This document shows positions 39,337 through 47,847 of a DNA stretch of 64,000 nucleotides, piece after piece. The notes beneath the pieces were generated by a model. It did no database searches and was not told the origin of the DNA. It worked only from the letters and a program-made list of their open reading frames with translations. The DNA is from Vibrio rumoiensis (GTDB lineage Bacteria > Pseudomonadota > Gammaproteobacteria > Enterobacterales > Vibrionaceae), in contig NZ_AP018687.1 in NCBI RefSeq assembly GCF_002218045.2, positions 1-64,000 of the forward strand, in the 5' to 3' direction. How positions within the stretch are numbered: position 1 is the first letter of the stretch; each line of letters starts with the position of its first letter. The position numbers were made by a program, and so were the translations under genes.

Positions 39337-40770
39337 TTAGTTTGTGCTAGGAGGATTGGACAAAGTTGCCAGCATGTATTTTTGCTTGCGGATGTTGTCC
39401 AGTAGGTTGTTATATTTCTCAATTTGGCTCGCTAGGTCGCCATACTGAGAGGCAAGGATTGTGTACTCGCCACGGATTTGCTGTTGTGATTGAGAGAGAA
39501 GATCTAGAGCCTCTTTTTTATAGGGTGAGTTGCTGTTTGCCATTGCAATACGAGCGGCACGGAAAAACTCTTCCGAAAAGCTATACATCATTGCCAGAGC
39601 AATTGCTCCTGATGACTCCGTGGCGAAAAGGTTAGCTCCGTCTTGCGAAAGGACAGACAAGTTACGGACAATGGTGCCTATGCCTCCTGGAAGATTAGAT
39701 ACAAAGGCTTTTTCCGGGTCAGTCAAGGTTCCTGAGTTGGTTGCGTATTTGTAGATAACTCCCGGAGTAGAGCTGGTTCCTAGCAGCATATCCGTGATCT
39801 GGTTCTTAATCCCTTTGAGCGCGACCGTTTTATTGGAGGTTCCGGCATTCAAACAATTGGTCGTATCGCTATCACAAGAGTAAATCTCAACAGAGCCACC
39901 TGAAATCAAGTCTGAAAGGGTAATCTTGTTGCCAGGTAGCGTCGTCAGAGGAGTAGTTTTTGCGCCAGTTCCGGTTGAGCTAGGGTCGTTGACAAGATCA
40001 CCAATGATTACCGTGCCAGTTAAAGACATGATCGCTTCAAGCAGAGTGTTATCCCCGTACTGGAACCAGGTGTTTGCGTTGTTGCCCTTTAGTTGCTTCC
40101 AAACAATGTTGCCAATCATTTTGTTGTATTCATCAGGCTTGTTGGCTTTTAGTTCTTCCAGAGGGCTCTTACCGCTGGTTTCCTGTTTGGACCCGAAAAA
40201 GTCTTCATACAAGCCGGAAGTTGTGGCGGTGATAGAAGCATCGGTTTTGTGCTTAACGTCCATACTGCTGGTTAGGTCGTTTACGATCCCTTGCGCTAGT
40301 TGGCAGGAATTTCCTAGATGTTGGTTGAGTGCTTGCACCTTCTTTTGGAAGTTCTCTATCCATTTAGCCCCATCAGGGAAAACGTTATCCAGTGCAAGCT
40401 GGAAGGCATAGCCTTTGGCATTTGCTGCGACAGCACGAAGAAGCTGGACGATTTGATCGGCATTAATAAATGAAAGTGACCCACCGAATAGGTCCACACC
40501 ACCACAACCTGCTTTCCATGATGGAGGTGCAAAACTCACCAAATTCTCGTCAAAGATACGAGTCTTGGCAGTGAATCGCCCACCAGCTAACACACCGCGC
40601 CGCTGGCTTTCATAAACACCAGGCGGTGTTGTATTACTCATTTCATTGAACAGCTTGTCCATCTGAGATTGTAGGCCGTTAGATGCCATAGCTCCTGTTG
40701 GAGCAATAAAGAGACTGGTCGCCACACTTAGGGCAATCAGGCTCCTTTTTAATGTCTTGTGCGTGACCAT
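39337..40770 (-). CDS. traH: TraH, F-type T4SS pilus-assembly protein
   Basis: 477 aa with a signal peptide (cleavage near GAMA, residue 29) and an otherwise periplasmic, helical protein with several Cys (CGG, CQLAQG, CDSD, NCLN). The TraH-family hallmark CGGVDLFGGSLSFI is clear at about residue 88. F TraH is needed for pilus extension and works with TraF and TraW at the outer face. Starts 1 bp after the traF stop. Confidence 0.95.
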   Translation of the reverse strand: MVTHKTLKRSLIALSVATSLFIAPTGAMASNGLQSQMDKLFNEMSNTTPPGVYESQRRGVLAGGRFTAKTRIFDENLVSFAPPSWKAGCGGVDLFGGSLSFINADQIVQLLRAVAANAKGYAFQLALDNVFPDGAKWIENFQKKVQALNQHLGNSCQLAQGIVNDLTSSMDVKHKTDASITATTSGLYEDFFGSKQETSGKSPLEELKANKPDEYNKMIGNIVWKQLKGNNANTWFQYGDNTLLEAIMSLTGTVIIGDLVNDPSSTGTGAKTTPLTTLPGNKITLSDLISGGSVEIYSCDSDTTNCLNAGTSNKTVALKGIKNQITDMLLGTSSTPGVIYKYATNSGTLTDPEKAFVSNLPGGIGTIVRNLSVLSQDGANLFATESSGAIALAMMYSFSEEFFRAARIAMANSNSPYKKEALDLLSQSQQQIRGEYTILASQYGDLASQIEKYNNLLDNIRKQKYMLATLSNPPSTN

Positions 40771-40771
40771 T

Positions 40772-41788
40772 TTAGTTCTCCTGTAATTTGTCCCGGATGT
40801 ACTTCATTAGTTGTTCCGGTGGTACGAAGTTGTCTTTGTCTCCGCTCGCTTGTGATAGCTGTTGGAGGTCAGACCCCAACTCTGGTGATGCCAAGCGTTC
40901 GGCTATGTTGTTTTCTAGGTTGAGCACCGGACGAGTACGGTTGAACTCTTCGTCTGATACCCAGCCGTTGCGTTTAGCTGCGACCAAAATCCGGTGGTTC
41001 AGCTCAGGAAGTGACATTGGTCCTTGTCCTATCGGGGCGAATTGACCATCCGGAGACGCTAGGTAAACAGCAGGGAAAGTTACGATGCCAAGTTGTTTGG
41101 CATGGCCTTCATCGGTTTTGTAATTAGGAAAGATTCCACTGGGGAGAGGTTTACCATCCATAGACACAGGGATAATCGAGAAGCCTTCTCCTTGTTCAAG
41201 CATTTTGATGAGCGGAGCTTGTAATTCGCTGTAGTCGTCATCTGACTTGTAGAAGAAGAATATCCCCACACGGTCGGCAACACTTTTGAGCAGCATATTT
41301 TTGGCGTTGCCAGCATCTCGATCCACCTGCTGTGAAGCAAACGTGGCCGCTGGGCGTCTGGTTATCTCATCCAAAAAGGGATCACCCACAACAGCAAGCT
41401 CTGTTGCATCAGAAAATTGCTCTGAGCGGTCTATTGCAAATCTTTGCAAGTAGAGGAACGTCCTGACGTTTTCAACAGTCGGGTCGTTCCAAGCTAGATC
41501 TTTGTACTTGGGTAAGTTCTCTCGGAACCATTTTGCCGAAAACATTTCTGGACCGCTCGGCTGTGGATCGGTAGGCTTCGACGGCGCTGGCTTCGCTTCT
41601 GCCACCGGCTTCGGTTTAGGCTTTTCGGGTTTCTTCTCTGGTTCTTTTGGCTCTTCTTTGTACCAGAACCAACCCTCTTCTTTTCGCTCATAAAAACCTG
41701 AGCTAGTGCTATCTTGAGCCCAAGCCTGGTGTGATGCCCCCAGCGTGAGCGATGCTAGGAGCAGTAAGTTCAAAGGTGATTTTTTCAT
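40772..41788 (-). CDS. traF: TraF, thioredoxin-fold T4SS protein
   Basis: 338 aa from MKKSPLNLLL; signal peptide ends at QAWA. A Pro- and Lys-rich linker (about 40-75) is followed by a TraF thioredoxin-fold domain with segments VGIFFFYKSDDDYSELQAPL and FPAVYLASPDGQ. No CxxC is visible, as in F TraF, so it is structural. First gene of the traFHG operon; binding site before this ATG is weak, and an in-frame start 8 codons upstream is possible. Confidence 0.9.
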   Translation of the reverse strand: MKKSPLNLLLLASLTLGASHQAWAQDSTSSGFYERKEEGWFWYKEEPKEPEKKPEKPKPKPVAEAKPAPSKPTDPQPSGPEMFSAKWFRENLPKYKDLAWNDPTVENVRTFLYLQRFAIDRSEQFSDATELAVVGDPFLDEITRRPAATFASQQVDRDAGNAKNMLLKSVADRVGIFFFYKSDDDYSELQAPLIKMLEQGEGFSIIPVSMDGKPLPSGIFPNYKTDEGHAKQLGIVTFPAVYLASPDGQFAPIGQGPMSLPELNHRILVAAKRNGWVSDEEFNRTRPVLNLENNIAERLASPELGSDLQQLSQASGDKDNFVPPEQLMKYIRDKLQEN

Positions 41789-41855
41789 AGTCTCACGCAC
41801 GTATTTTCCCATGTTGGTTATGGTAGAGGTGGGCGGCGTGAAATTAGGCAGGTGT

Positions 41856-41876
41856 AAGCGCCCATTTAGGGCGCTT
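41856..41876. promoter_or_regulatory. Dyad before traF (box or terminator)
   Basis: AAGCGCCC and GGGCGCTT pair around 5 nt. Read leftward, GCCCTAAATGGGC is followed by GCTTACACCTG, fitting the box found before parM. Read rightward it is followed by GCGTTTTATTTG, like a terminator. It may do both. Confidence 0.5.
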
Positions 41877-41894
41877 AGAGCGTTTTATTTGTCA

Positions 41895-41912
41895 ACTTTC
41901 ACATGTGAAAGA
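41895..41912. repeat. parS-like palindrome, copy 9
   Basis: ACTTTCACATGTGAAAGA, 17 of 18 positions, between the helicase stop and traF. Confidence 0.85.
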
Positions 41913-41922
41913 ATTGACCAAG

Positions 41923-43434
41923 CTATTTGGACGTGTCCTCTTCAACTTCTTTGGCCTCAGCAGCCATCTTTATCTGCTTTTCGACTAATCGCTTTTGGGT
42001 AATGTAGCGGATAACCATCTCTACAGCGCTGTTCAAGGCGAGGATACGCATCGCCCTGGTGGAGGCGACGTAGAGCAAGTTTATTTCGTCATCACGAGCC
42101 ATAGGGTCGAGTTCAGGGTCAAGGACATCAGGAAAGTCGTCATAGAGCTGAACAAAGTCCCATTCAAGCCCTTTGCAGCGATGGGCAGTCGAAACCGTAA
42201 TATCGGCACCAAACTCTTCTTTGACTGTATTTCGTCGAAGAACAGTGAGTCGCTCAGGTATTTCATCGTAGCTGTTGATGATTTTGACAGCTCTCATCAT
42301 CTCGGGGTCTTTTGTCGCTTTGGCTACTTCTTGATACTCAAAGTAGTCTTCATATTCATCAAGCAGTTTCTTATTTTTGACCCGTTCAGGTTCAGCCATC
42401 GAGAACCAATACAAGTCCTGGAGCTCGTTAATCTGGTAAGCGTCAATTCCACCCACCCAGAAAACTTGTGAACCTGCTTCGGTAGCAGATAGAGCAGTTT
42501 CAATGACACCCATTACGGTTCGGTGAAGTATTGCTCGATGGCCTACATCGCCTGGTAAAAACATAACTACCTGATCTGCTGGCCCCCGGCCAATGACTGG
42601 GCGAGTTTCACCTTTGAGTTCAAGAAGAGCGTTTGCCACAAGCGACACGTTGGGACCAAAGCGGAAGCTATGAGTGAGATAGAGTTGATCGGCGTTCATA
42701 AGCTCTTTGCTATCAAGAGCGTTGTTTGCTCCTCTGAACCTATAGATCTGCTGGTGGCGGTCTCCAACCAATATTACCTTGCAGTTCTGCTGCAAAACGA
42801 TACTGCTTGTGACAGGGTTTGCGTCCTGAGCTTCGTCAAAAAGAATAGTCGTGTACCGGCGAGAAAGATTTGGCATACCTAGTTGATACTGCTTTAGGTA
42901 GCAGTCGTGGACAGTAGGGAACGGATCTTCGGCGTTGGTCATGCGCTTCCATATAAGCTCAGCACCCTCAATCACTTGTATTTGGTATCTCTCCTGTTTG
43001 GATGTAAGCAACTTGCCAGTGTCAGCACGAGCAAAATGAGTATAAAGAATCCGCGTGTCAGCGCTGCACATAAAGGCGTTGAGCGTGTCAATAATGTCTT
43101 TGGCAAAGGTCCAGTTCTTCGTATTTACCGCTTGCGCTATATCGGTAAGTCTTAGGTTGCCGGTGAGTTTATGCTGATAGCTTCTTCCAATAGTGGCGTA
43201 TGCAAGCTGATGGGATGTTTTGCAGTCCACGTTTGCAGGAAACTTCTCTCTGGCCTCGTCGCGGATGGCTCGGTTGTATGCCAAATAGAGGATTCTGGAA
43301 TTGAGGTTGTTGTGGGCATATTTAACCAACGTAGTTGTTTTACCCGTACCAGCGTAAGCCTTAACGACAAGTCGAGGCCCTTTATACTGAGTGATCAGTG
43401 ATTGTTCGGGTGTATCAGGAGGTAGTTGCTTCAT
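41923..43434 (-). CDS. UvrD/PcrA-like superfamily 1 helicase
   Basis: 503 aa from MKQLPPDTPEQ after AGGAGG. SF1 motifs in order: Walker A AYAGTGKTTTL, Walker B LFDEAQDANP, motif III QQIYRFRGANN, THSFRFG, motif V STAHRCKGLEWD and motif VI LLYVASTRAMR. Shorter than chromosomal UvrD (about 720 aa) because the inserted subdomains are small. It probably processes plasmid DNA during replication or after transfer. Last gene of the kfrA operon. Confidence 0.85.
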   Translation of the reverse strand: MKQLPPDTPEQSLITQYKGPRLVVKAYAGTGKTTTLVKYAHNNLNSRILYLAYNRAIRDEAREKFPANVDCKTSHQLAYATIGRSYQHKLTGNLRLTDIAQAVNTKNWTFAKDIIDTLNAFMCSADTRILYTHFARADTGKLLTSKQERYQIQVIEGAELIWKRMTNAEDPFPTVHDCYLKQYQLGMPNLSRRYTTILFDEAQDANPVTSSIVLQQNCKVILVGDRHQQIYRFRGANNALDSKELMNADQLYLTHSFRFGPNVSLVANALLELKGETRPVIGRGPADQVVMFLPGDVGHRAILHRTVMGVIETALSATEAGSQVFWVGGIDAYQINELQDLYWFSMAEPERVKNKKLLDEYEDYFEYQEVAKATKDPEMMRAVKIINSYDEIPERLTVLRRNTVKEEFGADITVSTAHRCKGLEWDFVQLYDDFPDVLDPELDPMARDDEINLLYVASTRAMRILALNSAVEMVIRYITQKRLVEKQIKMAAEAKEVEEDTSK

Positions 43435-43442
43435 GAAACCTC

Positions 43443-43721
43443 CTACGCCAAACACATCTGAAAAGTGATGCGTTTCCTTTGTGTTGAGATGAAGGTGCTG
43501 ACCCGTTTTTCTTCTCGGGGGAGTGATACTTCACAATCCAGATCTGTCCACCAGTCTGGGGCGTTACCCTGGGCCACTTCTGCAACCCAGACATGCAGCC
43601 GGTGTAACCAGCCATCGTCACCAATAGACGCAGAGGCTAGTTTCATAGCCTCCTCGATATTGGCTTGAAGAGCAGCCGCTCTGCTTCGCCACTCTTCTGA
43701 ATATTTAGCCTTACGCGCCAT
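43443..43721 (-). CDS. Hypothetical 92-aa protein
   Basis: Begins MARKAKYSEEWRSRAAALQA; small helical and strand mix with several Trp. Its ATG overlaps the stop of kfrA (TGATG) and its end is 9 bp from the helicase start. No family recognised. Confidence 0.55.
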   Translation of the reverse strand: MARKAKYSEEWRSRAAALQANIEEAMKLASASIGDDGWLHRLHVWVAEVAQGNAPDWWTDLDCEVSLPREEKRVSTFISTQRKRITFQMCLA

Positions 43722-44761
43722 CAGTTTTCCTCTTTCTTTTTCCCTCCCTTGCCAGCTTTAACGAGTTCTAACTCTAACCCCGAAATTTTGGTCAGCGCCT
43801 CATTGAGTCTCTGTTCAAGGTTCCTGGTCTGCTGGTCTTTTTCCTGTAACTGACCAGCAATAACGCCTTTGTCTTGAACAAGAGAGCGAGCTTCCGCTTC
43901 GGCGCTAGAGAGTTTAGATTCCAGCTTTTGGACATCACCAGATAGACGCTGGCACTCTCGTTCTAAGGATTCGCCATGAGCTTTGGCTGTGGCGAGGGAG
44001 TCCTGTGATTGGGCCAATTTGGCCTGTGTATTTTCGAGCTGCTCTTTTAACGCTTTATTTTGCTCGTGAGCTGCCCGGAGTTTTTCAGTCTGCTCTATAC
44101 TTTTGCCTTTTTGAGCAGCTAACTCACCCTCTGTAGTTGCCAATTTTTGGCTCAAAGAGCGATTTTCGATTTCAGCTTGCTCTAAGTGGTCCTGAGCTCG
44201 GGTAAGTTCGGTGGATTTCGCTTCCAACTTTCCTTCCAAATCCATGATCCGCTTTTCTAGTTTTTCTATGTCAGTTAGAGAGCGTTCTAACTCCGCAGAT
44301 TTGAGTGATAACGAGCTCTCAGTTTTAGCAAGAGCAGCATCACTTTCTGCTTTTTTGTTGGTTATAGCCTCAAGCTGCTCTTCCAAAAGCTCAGATTTTT
44401 CTGTGGCATCATTAGCCATATCCACGGCTTGCTGCATGTCTTCTTGGAACTCAATCTCTTTTTGGCGCAGAAGCTCTCGCTCGCGTTCAAGCTGATCATC
44501 AGCACTGGCTTTTGCAACAGTGTATATTTTCTGGAGAAAGAGCTGAGCATCACTCATAACCGATTCAGGTAGAATCACTTCTACGGGTTCATCATCGAGA
44601 GAATGTTCCTCTGACCACTGTTTTAGAAATGTTGATATGGTGGTGTAGCTTCCCTTGCCAATCAGATCTCTGACCGCGATGAGAGTTGGACGTTTACCTG
44701 CGTCTTTGAGCCGCTGTGCCGCTGCTGCTACATCGTCGTACTCAACTAATTTTCTAGCCAT
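43721..44761 (-). CDS. kfrA: KfrA-family coiled-coil DNA-binding protein
   Basis: 346 aa. The N-terminus (MARKLVEYDDVAAAAQRLKD, then RPTLIAVRDLIGKGSYTTIS) is the KfrA_N helix-turn-helix. From about residue 85 to 335 it is one long Glu/Gln/Lys-rich coiled coil. KfrA of RK2 represses its own gene and forms extended filaments linked to partition. Two inverted repeats stand directly upstream and are its likely operators. Confidence 0.9.
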   Translation of the reverse strand: MARKLVEYDDVAAAAQRLKDAGKRPTLIAVRDLIGKGSYTTISTFLKQWSEEHSLDDEPVEVILPESVMSDAQLFLQKIYTVAKASADDQLERERELLRQKEIEFQEDMQQAVDMANDATEKSELLEEQLEAITNKKAESDAALAKTESSLSLKSAELERSLTDIEKLEKRIMDLEGKLEAKSTELTRAQDHLEQAEIENRSLSQKLATTEGELAAQKGKSIEQTEKLRAAHEQNKALKEQLENTQAKLAQSQDSLATAKAHGESLERECQRLSGDVQKLESKLSSAEAEARSLVQDKGVIAGQLQEKDQQTRNLEQRLNEALTKISGLELELVKAGKGGKKKEEN

Positions 44762-44782
44762 AATAACGTTCCTTTTTCTCTC

Positions 44783-44826
44783 GGTAATTACGATAATTAC
44801 CGTAATATGATAATTATCGTAATTAT
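44783..44826. promoter_or_regulatory. Two inverted repeats before kfrA
   Basis: GGTAATTA-cga-TAATTACC (44783-44801) and ATAATTA-tcg-TAATTAT (44810-44826), the same 15-bp core in opposite orientation. They cover the expected promoter of kfrA. Confidence 0.75.
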
Positions 44827-44842
44827 ATATTAAAGCAAGATA

Positions 44843-44880
44843 GGGGTCGTCTCAGAAAACGGGAAAAATAGCACGCTAAG
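44843..44880. repeat. Tn3/Tn21-type terminal inverted repeat, left boundary of the inserted block
   Basis: 38 bp beginning GGGGTCGTCTCAGAAAACGG and ending CACGCTAAG, the usual ends of Tn21-subgroup repeats. Backbone signals stop just left of it. The matching right repeat and its transposase are not in the window. No gene in 44881-45182. Confidence 0.8.
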
Positions 44881-45182
44881 GCGCGCGACGGCTTTTACCT
44901 AGCAGCAGTGCAAGTCTGCACCTGCGAGGCATGACATGCAGGAGGGCGCTATCGACCCTAAGCAGTCATGCGACCCTATAGGCCGACCTGTGATCGGGGT
45001 CCGTTTCTTCCACCTCACTATCGTTTTCAGGTTGATTTCATGGCGCGCAGAAAGCGTTGACTATTTTGTATTGATCGACGGACAACCTTTGTCGTTGTGG
45101 CACTTCCGTGCAGAATCTGGCCCATAGTGCTTCCTTCTATTCAAGGTAAAAGATTGCACCATCAAAACTTGCGATCAAACAC

Positions 45183-46145
45183 CTAGTGTCCTGTCCCACT
45201 GATACGTGAGCAAAGTCGATGCAGCTTCTCAAGAATCGAATCGGCGGTGGCAGTCCAGCGGAAGGGTTGGCAGTGGGTGTTGTGGTGGGTGACGAACTGG
45301 TGAATGCGGCTGACGAGCTGCTTGACGCTGGTGAACGAGCCGCGCCGTATGGCCTTGTCGGTGATCAGCGCGAAGAAGCGTTCGACCTGGTTCAGCCAAG
45401 AACTGTAGGTTGGCACGAAGTGCATGTGCCAGCGCGGGCGGCCCGCCAACCAGGCCTTGACCTTCGGATGGCTGTGCGTGGCGTAGTTGTCGACGATGCA
45501 ATGAACGTCCAATTCAGCCGGCACGGCCTTGTCGATCTCGCGCAGGAACGACAGGAATTCCTGATGGCGATGACGCGGCTTGCAAGCGGCCAGCACCGCG
45601 CCGTTGAGCACATTCAGGGCCGCGAACAGCGTGGTTGTGCCGTGGCGCTTGTAATCGTGAGTGACGCCTTCGACGTAGCCCAGGCCCATGGGCAACATCG
45701 GCTGCGTCCGCTCCAGCGCCTGGCATTGACTCTTCTCATCCACGCACAGCACCAGTGCGTTCTCGGGCGGGCTCAGATACAGGCCCACCACGTCGCGCAG
45801 TTTCTCCACGAAGAACGGGTCGTTGGACAGCTTGAAGCTCTCGGTGCGATGCGGCTGAAGCCCAAAGAGCTGGAAGTAGCGCTGCACGCTGCTCTTGGAG
45901 ATGCCAGTCTCAGCGGCCACCGATCGCACGCTCCAGTGCGTCGCGCCGTCGGCCGGCTTGGTGTGCAGCGTCGTCTTGATCAGGCTGGCCACGCGCTCGT
46001 CGTCGATGCTGCGCGGCGGGCCGGGACGCATGTCGTCGTAAAGCCCCGCAATGCGGCGCTCGATGAAACGAGCGCGCCACTTGCCCACTGTGGCCTTGGT
46101 CAGTTGCAGGCGCTCGGCGATCGAGCTGTTGGCTTCGCCGTCAGA
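45183..46145 (-). pseudogene. IS630-family transposase, 5'-truncated
   Basis: The frame continues upstream of the first in-frame ATG (46088) to 46143 as DGEANSSIAERLQLTKATVG, the IS630 helix-turn-helix, and then hits a stop at 46146-46148. DDE residues are visible: LCVDEKSQ, HCIVDNYATH and WLNQVERFF. Normal transposases of this group have about 40-60 more N-terminal residues, so the 5' end and one terminal repeat were lost where the catalase region begins. The other end lies near 45184 (CTAGTGTCCTGTCCC). Confidence 0.8.
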
Positions 46146-46157
46146 CTAGTCTATAAT
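46129..46157 (+). promoter_or_regulatory. Possible hybrid promoter of the catalase gene
   Basis: -35 TTGGCT (46129-46134) lies in the IS630 remnant, the 17-bp spacer crosses the junction near 46143, and the -10 TATAAT (46152-46157) lies in the catalase flank. Confidence 0.55.
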
Positions 46158-46191
46158 TGTTGATGGCCCCACAACCAATTAGGAGAAATTT

Positions 46192-47721
46192 ATGAGCGAC
46201 GACACCAAAAAGTGCCCCGTAACCCACATGACTACTGACTTCGGCGCCCCCGTGGTCACTAACCGCGACAGCCTCACTGCAGGTCCTCGCGGCCCCTTAT
46301 TGGCTCAGGATGTCTGGCTGAATGAAAAGCTGGCCGGTTTTGTGCGCGAGGTCATCCCAGAGCGCCGCATGCACGCCAAGGGATCGGGTGCCTTCGGCAC
46401 ATTCACGGTCACGCACGACATCACCAAGTACACCCGCGCTAAGATTTTCAGCGAGGTAGGAAAGAAGACGGAGATGTTTGCCCGCTTCACTACGGTAGCT
46501 GGGGAGCGCGGTGCGGCCGATGCCGAGCGCGATATCCGTGGTTTTGCTCTGAAGTTCTATACCGAAGAGGGAAACTGGGACATGGTGGGCAATAACACTC
46601 CGGTGTTCTTCATCCGCGATCCTCGCCAGTTCCCTGATCTGAATAAGGCCGTCAAACGCGACCCTCGCACAAACTTGCGCAGCGCCACCAACAATTGGGA
46701 TTACTGGACGCTTCTGCCCGAAGCTCTGCACCAAGTCACTGTCGTCATGAGCGATCGCGGCATCCCTGCCAGCTACCGTCATATGCACGGTTTCAGCTCG
46801 CACACCTACAGCCTCTGGAACCAGGCCGGCGAGCGTTTCTGGGTCAAGATGCATTTCCGGACCCAGCAGGGCATCAAGAACCTTACCGATGCAGAGGCCG
46901 GCGAATTGGTCGCCCAGGATCGTGAAAGCCATCAGCGCGATCTGTATGAAGCCATCGAACGTGGCGAATATCCCAAGTGGACGATGTTTATTCAGGTCAT
47001 GCCAGAGGCTGATGCGGAGAAGTACGCCTTGCATCCGTTCGATCTGACCAAGGTCTGGTACAAGGGCGACTATCCGCTCATCGAAGTTGGTGAGTTCGAG
47101 CTGAACAAAAACTCCGAGAACTTTTTCGCCGACGTTGAACAGGTGGCCTTTTCCCCTAGCAATCTGGTACCTGGTATCGGTGTCAGTCCGGACCGTATGC
47201 TGCAAGCACGCCTTTTCAACTACGCCGATGCTCAGCGCTATCGACTGGGCGTAAATTACCACCAGATCCCTGTCAATCAGGCTCGCTGCCCAGTGCACAG
47301 CAACCACCGCGATGGTCAGGGGCGGGTCGATGGCAACTATGGTGCTTTGCCGCACTACGAACCCAACAGCTTTGGCCAATGGCAGGGCCAGCCGCAGTTC
47401 TCGGAGCCGCCGCTCAAGCTCACCGGCAATGCAGCCCACTGGAGCTACGACAAAGATGACCACAACTACTTCGAGCAACCTGGCAAGTTGTTCCGTCTAA
47501 TGAACGACGGTCAGAAGGAAGCGCTTTTTGGCAACACCGGCAGAGCCATGGGCGACGCTCCAGAGTTCATCAAGTTCCGTCACATCCGCAATTGCCACGC
47601 CGCAGACCCTGCATACGGTGCAGGCGTAGCCAAGGCCCTGGGCATCAACCTTGAAAAGGCACTGGCCTCAAAAAAGGATGACCCTATGTACGGAAACCCA
47701 CTGGTCGCCCTGCCTGCGTAG
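46192..47721 (+). CDS. Haem catalase
   Basis: 509 aa, small-subunit monofunctional catalase that breaks down hydrogen peroxide. Distal His61 lies in HAKGSGAFGTFTVTHD, the Asn in VGNNTPVFFIRDP, and the proximal haem-ligand Tyr in the RLFNYADAQRYRLG block near residue 344. AGGAGA precedes the ATG. A divergently arranged LysR-type gene stands downstream in the opposite direction. High G+C and codon use differ from the plasmid backbone, so it came in with the transposon block. Confidence 0.95.
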   Translation: MSDDTKKCPVTHMTTDFGAPVVTNRDSLTAGPRGPLLAQDVWLNEKLAGFVREVIPERRMHAKGSGAFGTFTVTHDITKYTRAKIFSEVGKKTEMFARFTTVAGERGAADAERDIRGFALKFYTEEGNWDMVGNNTPVFFIRDPRQFPDLNKAVKRDPRTNLRSATNNWDYWTLLPEALHQVTVVMSDRGIPASYRHMHGFSSHTYSLWNQAGERFWVKMHFRTQQGIKNLTDAEAGELVAQDRESHQRDLYEAIERGEYPKWTMFIQVMPEADAEKYALHPFDLTKVWYKGDYPLIEVGEFELNKNSENFFADVEQVAFSPSNLVPGIGVSPDRMLQARLFNYADAQRYRLGVNYHQIPVNQARCPVHSNHRDGQGRVDGNYGALPHYEPNSFGQWQGQPQFSEPPLKLTGNAAHWSYDKDDHNYFEQPGKLFRLMNDGQKEALFGNTGRAMGDAPEFIKFRHIRNCHAADPAYGAGVAKALGINLEKALASKKDDPMYGNPLVALPA

Positions 47722-47741
47722 TAAAAGCGCCGGAAGTATGA

Positions 47742-47775
47742 AAAAGAGCCTTGGTAGACGCCAAGGCTCTTTTCT
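47742..47775 (+). terminator. Terminator after catalase
   Basis: AAGAGCCTTGG-tagacg-CCAAGGCTCTT followed by TTCTC. Confidence 0.85.
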
Positions 47776-47847
47776 CACACCGTCAACTAAGTCAGGTTCT
47801 TCAGTCATTGGCAAGCAACCTCATCTGGTCAGATCGATGTCGACTTG

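Noticed and set aside
48..41912. The 18-bp palindrome as an intrinsic terminator
   Set aside because: It has no G+C-rich stem and no consistent T run, lies inside coding ends in two cases and before genes in others.
44936..45127. A 63-codon rightward frame between the Tn3-type repeat and IS630
   Set aside because: No ribosome binding site, family or promoter; the sequence looks like non-coding transposon end.
45219..46163. Long rightward open frame (314 codons) opposite the IS630 transposase
   Set aside because: It is the antisense of a conserved transposase with DDE residues in a G+C-rich stretch; it has no family resemblance and a promoter-less start.
46297..47478. Long leftward frame (393 codons) inside the catalase gene
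   Set aside because: Antisense of catalase; the sense frame has every catalytic motif.
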